The position numbers and the translations under genes were made by a program. The notes under the pieces were generated by a model, which saw only the letters and a program-made list of their open reading frames with translations, had not been told where the DNA came from and searched no databases. A stretch of 64,000 bases of DNA from Ridgeia piscesae (taxonomy: Eukaryota; Annelida; Polychaeta; Sabellida; Siboglinidae), in the NCBI GenBank assembly GCA_025642075.2, contig JAODUO010000538.1, forward strand, positions 70,001 to 134,000, written 5' to 3'. This document shows positions 1-13,300 of this stretch, piece by piece (the first letter of the stretch is position 1; every line of letters starts with the position of its first letter).

Positions 1-197
1 ATTAATGTTTGTATCGTAATACACATGAAATGCTTGCAACCGGACACTAATTTTATCCCGTGATAATATATCAGTGGAAGCAAATGTCCTGTTGACTTGT
101 GATTTTTGTACAGGCGCTTTATAGGTCAAAAACAGGTCTTCTAATTTATGTATACACTGTTTGTTTCACGTTAGAACTAAACTATACGTTTCTGCAG

Positions 198-359
198 GGC
201 GATGGAACTTGTAAATCTCCTTCGAGAATTATCACCACCAAAACTAGGAAAACGGGCAAAGCGGACATGATCCGATTTATATCCCCGATAAATGGAGGTC
301 ATGCCGTGGGACAACCAGTAAACGACACGCCATGTCGCCACACAGACAAGACGCGATGA
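198..359 (+). CDS. Possible terminal exon of a gene entering from the left
   Basis: A good splice acceptor (pyrimidine-rich run ending TTTCTGCAG at 197) is followed by an open frame to a TGA at 357-359. It would encode about 53 residues, starting GDGTCKSPSR and ending HTDKTR, rich in Lys, Arg and Thr. I recognise no domain. The frame stays open upstream to 99, so a chance ORF is possible. The model rests on one acceptor plus a stop, and any start would lie outside the window. Confidence 0.2.
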   Translation, partial: GDGTCKSPSRIITTKTRKTGKADMIRFISPINGGHAVGQPVNDTPCRHTDKTR

Positions 360-1730
360 CAGCTGACGGCTGGCAGCACAACGCGACACGCAGACAACGT
401 ATTCTACATGCTCAGGCCACTGCCGCTAGCACGGCCGTCATGGTGGTCGATGGGACAAAGCGTAACGCTAGCACTCGCTGACTCACCTATGATATATGTA
501 ACTGGTGTCGTCCACACGATGATAACGCATTAAAACGACGCTCAGATGTGTGCCACTGTTCCTGTGTTGAATTAAGAACATTTCTTATCAATATTCCGCT
601 GAATAATGGTTACTTGTTCCTTTGTCTGTGGACCCTTATCTCTGTTATTTTCTTATGCATAAAGCCGAAATGTTTATATGATTAGCCGGCTCAATGGGGT
701 GGTTCATAGATTTGTTTTGAATTCCATCCAAGGTTGGGATCATAATTTTAAATGTCACTTGCATCCTGCGGTTTTGCATAACTGGGACTGATAGTTTGTG
801 TGCGATCTGATAGGCTAATGGATGGATTTCTCGTGTGGTGGGGTTTTGGGCAGTTTTAGCACAGGCGACTGCTGTTTTCCCAGTAGAAGGCCAGGAAACG
901 TTGCAGAATACGGTTCGGTTTTATGTAAAATGATATGCCACAAGACTGGTAGGGTAATGGTATGCATTAGAACCTCTACAATACATAATGACCAAAGAAT
1001 TTGTTTGAACAGCCAATCATTGTTCTTTTGCAGAAAGCGTAACCCTCCAAATGCATAGGACAATACCGTGAACACATCTTCATCTTTTTAATATATCTAC
1101 ATTACTTCAATACCTTAGAGCACATATCATAAATCTAGACTTCTTATCTTATCTACAACACTACTCTCACAACGTTTGTACATCTATCTTTAAGTCTCTT
1201 AACAGCCGATTATGTAAAGATCAATCGTTCTTTTCTGTTTTCTTTTGGATGAAGATCACGACACAGCACATGCCTCATTGTCAAATAAGACCAGGACAAT
1301 TCCACTCAAGTTCGACCATTGATGTTGGGACACAATGCCCCATAATGTAGTAATGGCTTGCCTGACCGTCCGTGGATGTTGCACAGTAGCACTGCCTTGT
1401 GCCGTTACACATCGGCATTTAGTACTTCTGAAGTGGAGGAATTTGAAGCAACAGCATTCATAATTCAGCGTTTTGCAGTCAGACTCAGATTGCAGCAAAC
1501 ATGAGTCAGCCATTCTTACTAGGCAACGTGTCCTAACAAATTGGTGTCAGAAGTGGGAGAGAGCCATGTTTTGCCCTGCCATATTCATCCCTCCAAATAT
1601 CTTTGGCAGTTTCCACAGGGTTCTGCCACCAGTCTTCTGTAACGTCAACTTCTATAAATGCATGATCAGATAACAGTCGACCTGACACAAAGTGTACTCC
1701 AGCCATGGGGCGGGCACTGCATGTCTTCAA
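360..1730. other. Intergenic stretch, includes MED24 3' UTR
   Basis: No coding exon or recognisable repeat is seen. On the minus strand this is immediately downstream of the MED24 stop at 1731, so part of it must be 3' UTR. A minus-strand ATTAAA at 1087-1092 is one candidate poly(A) signal, but it lies about 640 nt after the stop. Short open frames on both strands have no homology I recognise. Confidence 0.4.
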
Positions 1731-4700
1731 CTATGAGGAAGTCTGTGACTTCAGCTGTCTTTGATATTTCGCGTTCTGACTGATGACTTTGGTGGCGATC
1801 TTCCTGCTGCGTGGGGTCGAGAGGTCACACATACACGTGAGCATGTCAGACGTGAACTCTGCTGGCATACATCGTCGCAACTGGAGAACCTGGTGGCAAG
1901 ACGAAGCAGTAGTACATTACAGATGGTTCACAGCTATCTACTTTCACAAAGTTTGTCTACATATTTTGTTTTTATTTGCATTGTGAAAAACATTATTAAA
2001 AATGAAGTATTGTTTGCCGTACCACCTGCTATTGTTATCAACTGGTGGTTTTTATTTATCTTGTTTTTACTGCATAGTGTTGCTAAAAAAGTGTCATGCC
2101 ACTCACCATGGCGGGAGGCATGAACTGAAGGATGGTACTGGCGGCACCAGCCTTGACGACATTCTGTACGAATGCCAGCACAAACCCAGTGCGTGGACTC
2201 GCCTCTCGTGATGACAGCACACAGGAGAACAGTTGGAAGAGGTCAACTGCAACAGACAAGGACAGCAGCAGTGTCACACAGGTGTGGACCACGACATCCA
2301 CAGCAGTGGACTAGAGTGGAACACAACATCGGAACAAAACATCCACAGCACAATGTCCACAGCAGTGGGCCACAACATCCACAGCGTTGGACCAAAACAT
2401 CCACAGCACAATGTCCACAGCAGTGGGCCACAACATCCACAACATTGGACCAATACATCCACAGCACATATACAGCATTCATCCACAGCATTCAGCATTG
2501 GACCACAACATCCATAGCAGTGGATCCCAATGACCACAGCAATGGACCACACTATCGACTGATATGTCACACAGTATAAAATGCTCATTTATTTGCGCTG
2601 CTTCCACGATGACAACACCACCCTTGGTAAACAAGGATGCGCATCCATTCAAAATACACTTAATTGTATTGTCTTCAAGAACCAAACAACATACCCAGGG
2701 CCTTTGTGAGAGGGTCTTTGGAGTTACAGGCTGGTGGTTTGGATTCACCTGGGACCAACAACTCTGGAAAGAAATGTCAATGGTATTAGTTGTTTACACA
2801 ATTAATACATACAATTATAGCAATATTGTGTTTAAGTATATAGCCTGGGTAGTGGTACCCTTTCAGGTATGTTCATATCAATCAATAAAAAACAATCTGA
2901 TGATGTTCATATAAATGTGGGCAATACATGGCTTGAACTGATAAAATACACAAAACATGTTTGACCTGACAAAATTGGCTTGAATTCTCCAAAATAAAAG
3001 CTATTGGCTAAACAAATGTTTCACGAAGGAGTGATTATTATAAATTATCCACATACACAATACATTATGAACATATGCTAACCTTGTCTGACCTAAGTCC
3101 TGCTTTATTTATTTATTGGTTTTACGCAATCATTTCCATTGACAAATTTCAATCTTTTAAAATAAGATGTTAATCATGGCTCCTGCTTTATACTTTTATT
3201 CCAACATATTTAGCATTGTTGGAAAGCTTCACTTCCATGTCAAGGTGCACTGGTAGTTTGTCTTTTGCAAATAATTTTTTCATGACTCAAATTTTAGATT
3301 TCACATTTTGGTGTCTGATAATTAAAACAAGTAAGGTCTTTACTTGTGTCTACTTATGAATGGACTATGCTACACTAGAATTCCTGTGACAAACAAATAA
3401 TCAGTCAATCAGTTTTATTTTAACACCACACATTTCTACGAAGTAGATTCAGGGGTGCTTAGACTGCTTACATGTCAAATAAAGTAAAAAACATTTTACG
3501 AAAGAAAGAAAAAAGAACAAACCTCCTAGGTTGAAACTGTCTGTTGCGAGGACTGCCATGGAGTCATCGGGGAGGGGCAACTTCCTCATTTTGGTTGGCT
3601 GATCATCAATGTCTGCCGAGTCCTGATCCTGCACAGGTCAGACCACGAGTTAGAGTAGAATACAATAAACTGTGACTGATAACATTTCAAGAAAAACTGT
3701 AGACCCGCTATATGTGAGCCAAGTGCACCATTTCATTTCACCAGAGCTCCCTCCAATACCTAAGTAAACTCACTTCCAGGCTGGCATCAGTCCGGCTTCT
3801 CTTTTTTCCTCGTTGCCCTGCAGTGCCATCTGGTGGTAAGAAAATATGGTTTTGAGTGGAGAGTGATGGCTTGAAATCAGATTTCTTTAAAAAATATGTT
3901 TTAATCCACATTCTGTATAAATCTGCCTAGAAATATTTGTTGGTAAATCTTCGATATTATATTCAAATTCATAATTCGGGAAATAAAAACATCAAACAAA
4001 ATCAGTCAAGTTTTGCTGGAAATCTGATATTCCTTTCTGTTTAACTTTGATGATTGCTCAAAACTATCTCATTTACAGTTTTGACTAATTTAAACTAAAA
4101 TCCAAAGAAAAGGCATCTTCAGTTGTGTTTAGAACATTCAATTAATAATAAGAATTCCTAACCACATATGAAGTTACATAATATGTAATTTCCCAATGGT
4201 AGTTAAATAAATAAACTGACAATAGGAGTTACTTACAAATACAAATGTGATAATCATTAGCCATAAACAATATCAAACACAAAACAATTGAAATAATGTA
4301 TTTAATGTCATTTAAAAATTAAAAAAATTATAATATGAAGACTAAAATGTTAAAAGCAGATACAAATATGAGAAACCTTAATACTCCCTGAAAACATATA
4401 CTGTACTGAATTAAATTTTGTTATGAAACTGTTCTGTCTGACCTAAGCAATTATAGTTATTTCTTTCTTGGTTATAACAACTTGACCAATAGCATATATT
4501 GTAAAATACCCCTTAACAGAAATTACAATCAACACAGGTGGGTTCAGGGGGCCTGGATAGCTTTGGAATTTGATTTGCCCTGGACTCCTTTTGGAATGTG
4601 TTATGCTACATACCACACCCTATACCAATGTTTCGCAAATCCAGGCGCATTGGCAAAAACTCACCTACGGATGGTTTTCACATCGCCTAGGAAACCTCTG

Positions 4701-7279
4701 CTAACAATTAGAATTTGTCAAAAAGGAGGTTTCTGGTGTGCCCCCAGGGGTGCGACTGGAGGTTTTATGCCCCTCTTAGACTATCTTCCCTCACCACGAG
4801 GTCTCCATCTTGCGGCTGTCTCCGTACCAACCTTTCTGCATGTCGTTCATCTTGAGCAGTGCCACGGTGCACATGACACACAACTTGGCGAGGGCCGTGC
4901 CTCTTGGGTCAATCAGCAGGTGGAGCCGTGTGTGGTCCATCTGGAGGAGTCGTGGGATGGTGGTCCGGAGGAGACTCAGAGTGAGGCTGTCGAGGTCAAT
5001 GAGGAAGAGCGAGAAGAGGAATGCCACGCCCTTGTTCAAGTCCTCGACACAAGAGTCAGACAGCACCTCCTGGTGACAAATACAGGCACTTACACATGAC
5101 AGCAATTTCCATGCCTGTAAATTATTGGTAGATATTTACTCTACCTTACTCAAGTAGCAAAAATAGGTGAGGGTTTGTTTCATGTCATATGAAATTATTG
5201 TCTATGCCTTTTTGTAAAACAACCTACTGACCTAACAAGTATCCATTCTGAGCCTGTCCTGACCACATCAACAATGACCACTCACCCTGACCATACTCCT
5301 ACATTTACAACGGGTGCTTCATCTTTTTGCCTGCCTTGTCCACCCACCCTAAATACCTGCATTGTCCACCCACCCTAAATACCTGTCTTGTCCATCCACC
5401 CTAAATACCTGCCTTATCCGCCCACCCTAAATACCTGTCTTGTCCACCCACCCTAAATACCTGCCTTGTCCGCCCACCCTAAATACATGCCTTGTTCACC
5501 CACCCTATATACCTGCCTTGTCCATCCACCCTAAATACCTGCCTTGTCCGCCCACCCAAAATACCTGCCTTGTCTGCCCACCCTAAATACCTGCCTTGTC
5601 CGCCCACCATAAATACCTGCCTTGTCCGCCCATCCTAAATACCTGCCTTGTCCGCCCACCCTAAATACCTGCCTTGTCTGCCCACCCTAAATACCCGCCA
5701 TGTTCGCCCATCCTAAATACCTGCCTTGTCCACCCATCCTAAATACCTGCATTGTCCACCCACCCTAAATACCTGTCTTGTCCATCCACCCTAAATACCT
5801 GCATTGTCCACCCACCCTAAATACCTGTCTTGTCCATCCACCCTAAATACCTGCCTTGTCTGCCCACCGTAAATACCTGCCTTGTTCACCCACCCTATAT
5901 ACCTGCCTTGTCCATCCACCCTAAATACCTGCCTTGTCCGCCCACCCTAAATACCTGCCTTGTCCGCCCACCATAAATACATGCCTTGTCCGCCCATCCT
6001 AAATACCTGCCTTGTCCACCCACCCTAAATACCTGCCTTGTCTGCCCACCCTAAATACCCGCCATGTTCGCCCATCCTAAATACCTGCCTTGTCCGCCCA
6101 CCCTAAATACCCGCCTTGTCCGCCCACTCTAAATACATGCCTTGTCCACCCACCCTAAATTCATGCCTTGTCCACCCACCCTAAATACATGCCTTGTCCA
6201 CCAAACCTAAATACCTGCCTTGTCCACCCACCCTAAATACAAGCCTTGTCCGCCCACCCTAAATACCTGCCTTGTCCGCCCACCCTAAATACCTGCCTTG
6301 TCCGCCCACCCTAAATACCTGCCTTGTCCGCCCACCCTAAATACCTGCCTTGTTTACCCATCCTAAATACCTGCCTTGTCCGCCCACCCTAAATACCCAC
6401 CTTGTCCGCCCACCCTAAATACATGACTTGTCCACCCACCCTAAATACATGCCTTGTCCACCCACCCTAAATACCTGCCTTGTCTGCCCATCCTAAATAC
6501 CTGCCTTGTCCGCCTATCCTAAATACCTGCCTTGTCCACCCACCCTAAAAACCTGCCTTGTCCACCCACCCTAAATACCTGCCTTGTCCACCCACCCTAA
6601 ATACATGCCTTGTCCACCCACCCTAAATACCTGCCTTGTCCATCCACCCTAAATACCTACCTTGTCCACCCTCCCTAAATACCTGCATTGACCACCCATA
6701 AAGGACTACCCACAAAATCACCCAATGACCACCTAACCATTCTGGCCACCCACCCTGACCACCCAGACTGACCAGTGACCACCCACCCTGACAAGATGTT
6801 CACAGCACCAGTTAGGGCCACCGAGCTTGAGCAGTTGTTGGAACTGTTGTGTTGTCTTGATGTCTATGCATCCCTTTGGCTGTACCCCTCGCAGCGCCGT
6901 CATCAGCAACTTGTAGGCGGGCGTCGTCGACGAGATTGCAGATGACATGTGTGCAGGTGGTGATATCTGGGGGAGGATGTCCCCAATAAGGTTCGTCAGC
7001 ACCATCTGCATGAGGCACGACCTGGGGAAGGAAGGAAATATAATCACTCAATATTCAGTCCTAGTTTTTGTTTTGTTTCAGATTCCTTTATTAGAAAATT
7101 ATAACACTGAATCTGACAGGCCAGCTCATTCTTGCAAACATGTTATTTAGCTTTGAATAATAACCATTTCAGTGCTACAACCTGCAGGTGCTGTGATAAT
7201 TGAATACTGCATTCCCAGTGACTTGATGTGAAAATTTACTGCATCAGTTCAACTCAACCTTTCAGCTGTATATATATAT

Positions 7280-7320
<41 letters not shown>

Positions 7321-7335
7321 ATAGGTGTGTATATG

Positions 7336-7391
<56 letters not shown>

Positions 7392-10300
7392 CATATACAC
7401 ACCTATTTTTATACTAAACAAGTAATGTAGCTAGGATATATTTTTATTTCATAATTGTAAACATGACACACACGTCACTCAATGAATGAATGATGAATGA
7501 ATATACTGCCGCTGTTAGTTGCAGGTATGCCTCCATTAGTAATGTTTACTGCGGTCGAAAAATGTTGCAATCAGTTACACAAAAACAGACAAATCTCAAA
7601 CAAATTAAAGAGGGTAATAATCCATGATTAACGCTGTTGCAAAACTAAGGTTTCAGTCTAAAAGGTTACATAGAACATGTGCCTCCTCATATCGGATATT
7701 GTTCGTAAAAACGATTTATCTTGTTAAAATCCCATAAGAGAGACCCAGTCACTGACCTCTCTGTGTAGTATTGGTTGCCGGGGTCGTGGGGTGCGGGGGA
7801 ACTGATGTGCTGAAGCATCTGGAGCGGCTTGGCCCGACTCTCACTGTCCACTGTACTGATGTAGCCACACAGCCATGTGGACACCACCACTGGCAGACTG
7901 CACATCTTACTCTTGATGTTGTCCAGGATCAACTACACAAACACATCTCACTCTTGACATTGTCCAGAATCAACTTCAAACACATCTCACTCTTGACGTT
8001 GTCCAGGATCAACTACACAAACACATCTCACTCTTGACGTTGTCCAGGATCAACTACACAAACACATCTCACTCTTGACGTTGTCCAGGATCAACTACAC
8101 AAACACATCTCACTCTTGACATTGTCCAGGATCAACTACACAAACACATCTCACTCTTGACGGTGTCTCGTTCACCTAGTGTTTACCAAGAGGAGTTGTA
8201 CAGAAAGTGAGACAGGCATGAGCTCTAAAAAGAACAACTATGGAAAGACTGGAAAAGAGAGGATGAAAATGAGGTGAATCTAGAGAAAAGAATGTATTGA
8301 GATAAAGGACCACCCCAGGGTACATCAAGAAGATTGGAATAATTGGAAATAATCATGAAATGTGTGGAATGTACCAACATTCAATAAAATGGTCCGCACA
8401 CCCAGCTGGTCTGTGCTCATGTAAATGAGAACTCTCACCTTGACGCTGTCTGCGGTGAGGGCCCCATGTTCCCATGCATAAAGGACTTCGCGCAGGGCAT
8501 ACGGACAGTTGTGGCACACGTCATTCCACTTGACAGGGCTGAAAGTGTGACGAAATGTTCACTTTACACACATGCCCACCAGTGTTCAGAATTAATGCTG
8601 TCATACCACTGGGCTGGCTAGCAACTTGCATACAGTGCTTGCCTGTGGAGTGATATTTTGTCAACAAATAAAATATGGCAGATTTTTGTTTTATTATAAA
8701 AAGTGACATTTTGATATTAGTTGTGGCACACTTTTACAGTGAGCCATTGTTAATGATGCAAGGACATCATACAAATCCTGTAACATCCACGGTAATACAG
8801 AACAGTAATCAAATGAAATTCAACAAACAACAGCACTCATCATCATATCTACCGGCTACTTCATGAAGTTTTAAAACGCGTTCCTGTTGTGCAAACAAAT
8901 GAAATGATGCCGTTACAATATATAACTAAAAGTCACTTTAAATCTCTAAAAACAAAGCCATCGGGAGTGATTACAGCTGAGGGAACAAGACAAAAACACA
9001 AACAGATGCCTAGTAACTGAGCTCGGCACAATGTGAAAATGAGTGTGTTCGCACCATGTTGTGAGTTCGCCTCCAGGATTGAACTGAGTGAGAAGAGCGT
9101 CGACCTTGCTCTGGTCACCAGGTGGCAGCACCTGCAGGGACTTGTAGCGACCGTTGTCAGGGAGACACTGCAGTGCCCACTGGGTGAAGAACGCATTTGC
9201 GTAGAGCGGATCTGAGCAGGTGGCCTGTGGGAAGACGCATGTATAGGGATGGGTGAGGCAACGGGATTGTTAAAAAGTACACTTTTATGCATTTCAAATG
9301 CTTATGCTTAATTTCCCAGGCTAGCATTCAAATGTAAATACCTTACTCAATGATTGCATTCATATGTAAATACCACTTTACAGGATTGTAAGTATATTTG
9401 ACATGATATTAACTATGAAGGCAGAGTGTTGGTCACTGGACACTGGACAGTGGACAGTCACTGGCAGTTTGGACAGATCAGTGACTTCACGAAGACGTCA
9501 ATATTATTCACCACGTAACGCCACCTCTTACTGATGCACTAGGATGCAAAGCTTGGCATTAGTTGGTAGCTCTTTTTATATTGTTTTATTGGAAGTGTTA
9601 AGATAAGTTGTCCGATAGATGCTAGTGTCCGACAACAGGCACATTTATCTTCTTCTTTTGTGTGTTTAGCAGGCTTTTTGCAGTCAATATAATATTTGGA
9701 ATTACACATGTTGTGTGTTTGTAATACATTTTAGTTCTGCTATACACAGACAATTAGAATTGTTTTGCCGATTTTAAACAGTCAAAAACAGTATTTCTTT
9801 CAGGTATTTTCTCATTTTTTCTCCTCCACTGATATGGAAACAATTTGAGCAAGGGTGACCTTAATTAAGAGGTAGCACTGGCTGAAGGTGACTGTAAAAG
9901 AGGGGGGGTTCCTCTGTATGAGACTGTCAACCACACAGGTAGTGAGAGATGGGAGTTGACGTTGACCTACCTCAGTGCCATACGTCTGTGTGATGTGACA
10001 GAGCATGAGGAAGGAGATGTCAAAGAGGAGGGCGCGGGTCTGGGCCTGAGCTGCCCGCCCCGACTCTCCAATCATCTGCTTTGCAAACTCGTTGAATCTA
10101 GAACAAAAACACGCAAGTTCTCACACAACACAGTCCTGAGTCCCTCGGACTGCTTTTCTCTTCACTCCCTGGGAGACATGTGGCACCAAACACCATTTTG
10201 ACTACTCTGGGAAGAAATCTGGGAACCAAGCCATCTGCATCTAAAGGGTAAAGATTATTCGTACACAGACATCCACCAATGTCTGTAGAGAGAAACTTAT

Positions 10301-13300
10301 TCAGTGAACTGGAACAACATATACTCAAAGAACTAGCAATGTTTGAAATGGCTTCACTTTGGTTATAATGGATTTGAACTTGAGTTCATCTCGATTGAGA
10401 GTGCAATGCTCAAGCCACTGTCACTAATGGGTAGACTGCCGCTGTGTGTAAATAATACTTTTGTCATACCAGTCCTATAATTATGACCTGTGCCAACAGC
10501 AGCACTTAACATACTTAACACACACACTTAACACACACACTTAACACACACACTTAACACACTTATATAAAAAAAACTGGGTAGCGATATCAACAAATTG
10601 GTAAATTTAACTAATACAAATTTGTCATAATATTACACATTAGAGCACCATCTGAAAGAGTAAACTCGCATTTTTTGTTGTTGTTTAAGATATCAAAAAC
10701 CAACAGTACGTCTCACAGCAATGATTTGAGCAATAGTTATCTACGCTGTTGCGTGCACAATTATGCATGCAATGCCTATATTACGACATAACCAACAAAT
10801 ATGAACAACATCCTCACACCACATTGAATGAATAACAATTTAAAGCATTTAATAATGTTATCATCTAAACATCACCAAAAGATATTCAGTGAAACTGACT
10901 TGATTAACTTTGTTGCAAAGTTTCGCAGTTTTCCTGTGGCTGCAGCTGCAGACAGAATCAACTCGAGGCTCTTCATCGACAGGATGTGACATAAGACCCC
11001 CAGCAAGCCTTCCTCGTTCTTCGAGTAGTCGGAGTCAAGTGTCTGAAACAGAAACAGTTTTTCAAAATACAGTCATGATGTAATCAAACCAGTGTTTGAG
11101 CTCTCTACAATAATGAAGCACTTTTGGTTGAATCTGCAAATCTAGAATCAGACACATACCTTATTTAAATATTCGTCAAACAAAGAACTGATTTATTCAT
11201 ACAATACCAGTGCAGCTCATCATAAGGGATGCTAGACCTTTTTCGAGAATGAGATTTTTACTAAACCTAAACATAGTGTGTTTATGCATTCATTCGTGGA
11301 TTCAGTTACTTCAGTCCCAACGTGCACAGGGTGAATAATATAATGTTTTGACACTCAAATTTCCACTGGTCACCTAACATTTGCACCCACCCAAGCCGAA
11401 CTTTGCTAAACCAAATGATGGGTGGATGGATCTCTAGCTAAGTTCATGGTGGGGGGCTGCTGCTTGCAGAGGAGTGGTTAATTCTCATTGTACAGGATCT
11501 AGGTCAAGATCACTTCCCCTGGATGGAAATGTAGGAACAAGAGCAAGGATGAATAAGTGTACCTTGACTAAGGTTGAAGTGGGATGAGTGGAAGATAGGA
11601 TAAGGATACCTTGAGGACAGTTGTGACGGTCAGCTCAGCTCGTAGGATGAGACTAGGGCTGTGCTGCTGGGGGGCCGGCTGGTCACTCTGTTTCTGTCTC
11701 TGGGACTCGTTCTGTCTGCAAGCCCACGAATACAAGAGCCACGTTATGATATACCACATAATTAGTTTCATCTCTGTATAAATGCAGATTTAATACTCAG
11801 CGTGACAGTACCAATTCTTCATTTATATGTTGACATCAGTCAGCATCAGAATTGCACCATTTACAAACATTATGTTTCAGGCTTTGTAGTTTGTACACAC
11901 GCCAACTGTGTGTATTTTATACCATAAAATTTATGTACGTCATAAGTTTCTTGAGAGGTAAATTTATTAATAACGCAAAATTATACTTAATTTTTACTTT
12001 ATTAAAAAGGTACAGGACTTGTAACATTGGTATTTCAGAAATGGAATGTCCATGAAAACTTAATGAAGACAGTGTAATTTAGTAAAACACATATATTGCC
12101 TTTAGTGCATGTGATGTTGCCTTAGAAAGCTGTGGTCATTTTGGTTGGACTGTCATTAAAGGTCGTTGTTACTTAATTCTGGTCTTGCAGTGGTTGAAAT
12201 TTGTTATGTTAATCAAACACCTCAGTGATGCCAACATATACTGATATCAGTGATATGTATGTAATATTTTCTTATGGTATATTTGAGATAAAAGAAACTG
12301 GTCTTTTGTAGCATTTTGTGTATGTTTACACAAACATTTTACTGTGAAACATTGCCAATGAAATGCAAGGAACCAAAAGTTGCATTGATGGAGTAACACA
12401 AATTAACATTTCAACTGCAATAAAAACAGTTAGGATTTCCATATTCTATTCGGACAACTTGGTTATGAAAAATGAAAACTAGCATAACATGATGACATAC
12501 CTTTGACTGAGTAGTTTGCGACATTGGACGTCACCAAGAAGGACGTACTTCTTCTTGTTACACAACTCATGCAGGAGGAAGTGTAAACAGTCGCAGCTGA
12601 AATGTAATCAATTACATGTTACGCATAATATATTTTATAAATATACATTTATGGAAAGTGCCTGAGAACAATACTATTGATTCGAGCGCTATACAAATAA
12701 ATTGTATTATTATTGTTGTATTATTATTATTATAACAGACAAGAGAGTGTGTAATCAGTCACATTCTACAATTACATCAGCAGAGATGACACATAAACAA
12801 TCACAGCTGCAGAATGAACAGTCAGTTATATCTGGATACAAATAAACAATTTCTAATTGAACATCATTAACTGAATTATCTTTAACTGAATCATCTTTAA
12901 CGGAATAGAACAAAGAACAAGGATTTTGATCAGTTTAAAGTGATCAAAATCCTTGTTCTTTGTTCTATTCCGTTAAAGATGATTCAGTTAAAGATAATTC
13001 AGTTAATGATGTTCAACGCAACTGATACTGACTTGTATTTAGTGTCGACGAGGTCCAGTAGGGGGCCATAGCTGATCAACTTTTCGACACTGCGTTCCAG
13101 CTGCTCCGGATTGTCACATGTCAACTTGACAAGCACTTGTGGGAGCTGTGGGGACATGTGAAAACTAACACACAACTGTGGGGACATGTGAAAACTAACA
13201 CACAACTGTGGGGGACATGTCAAAACTAACACACAACTGTGGGGGACATGTCAAAACTAACACACAACTGAGGGGGACATGTCAAAACTAACACACAACT

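Noticed and set aside
2172..2588. Open frames on both strands through the 58-bp repeat
   Set aside because: Repeat-derived, with low-complexity composition and an intronic position.
4482..5099. 205-codon plus-strand frame
   Set aside because: It lies mostly antisense to MED24 exon 17, whose minus-strand translation matches MED24 with correct splice sites; the plus frame has no recognisable domain.
5329..6705. CRISPR-like regular array
   Set aside because: Units are contiguous 26-bp tandem repeats without unique spacers, in a eukaryotic intron.
5329..6705. Interstitial telomere repeat
   Set aside because: TTAGGG occurs within the unit only as part of a 26-mer; there is no TTAGGG tandem run.
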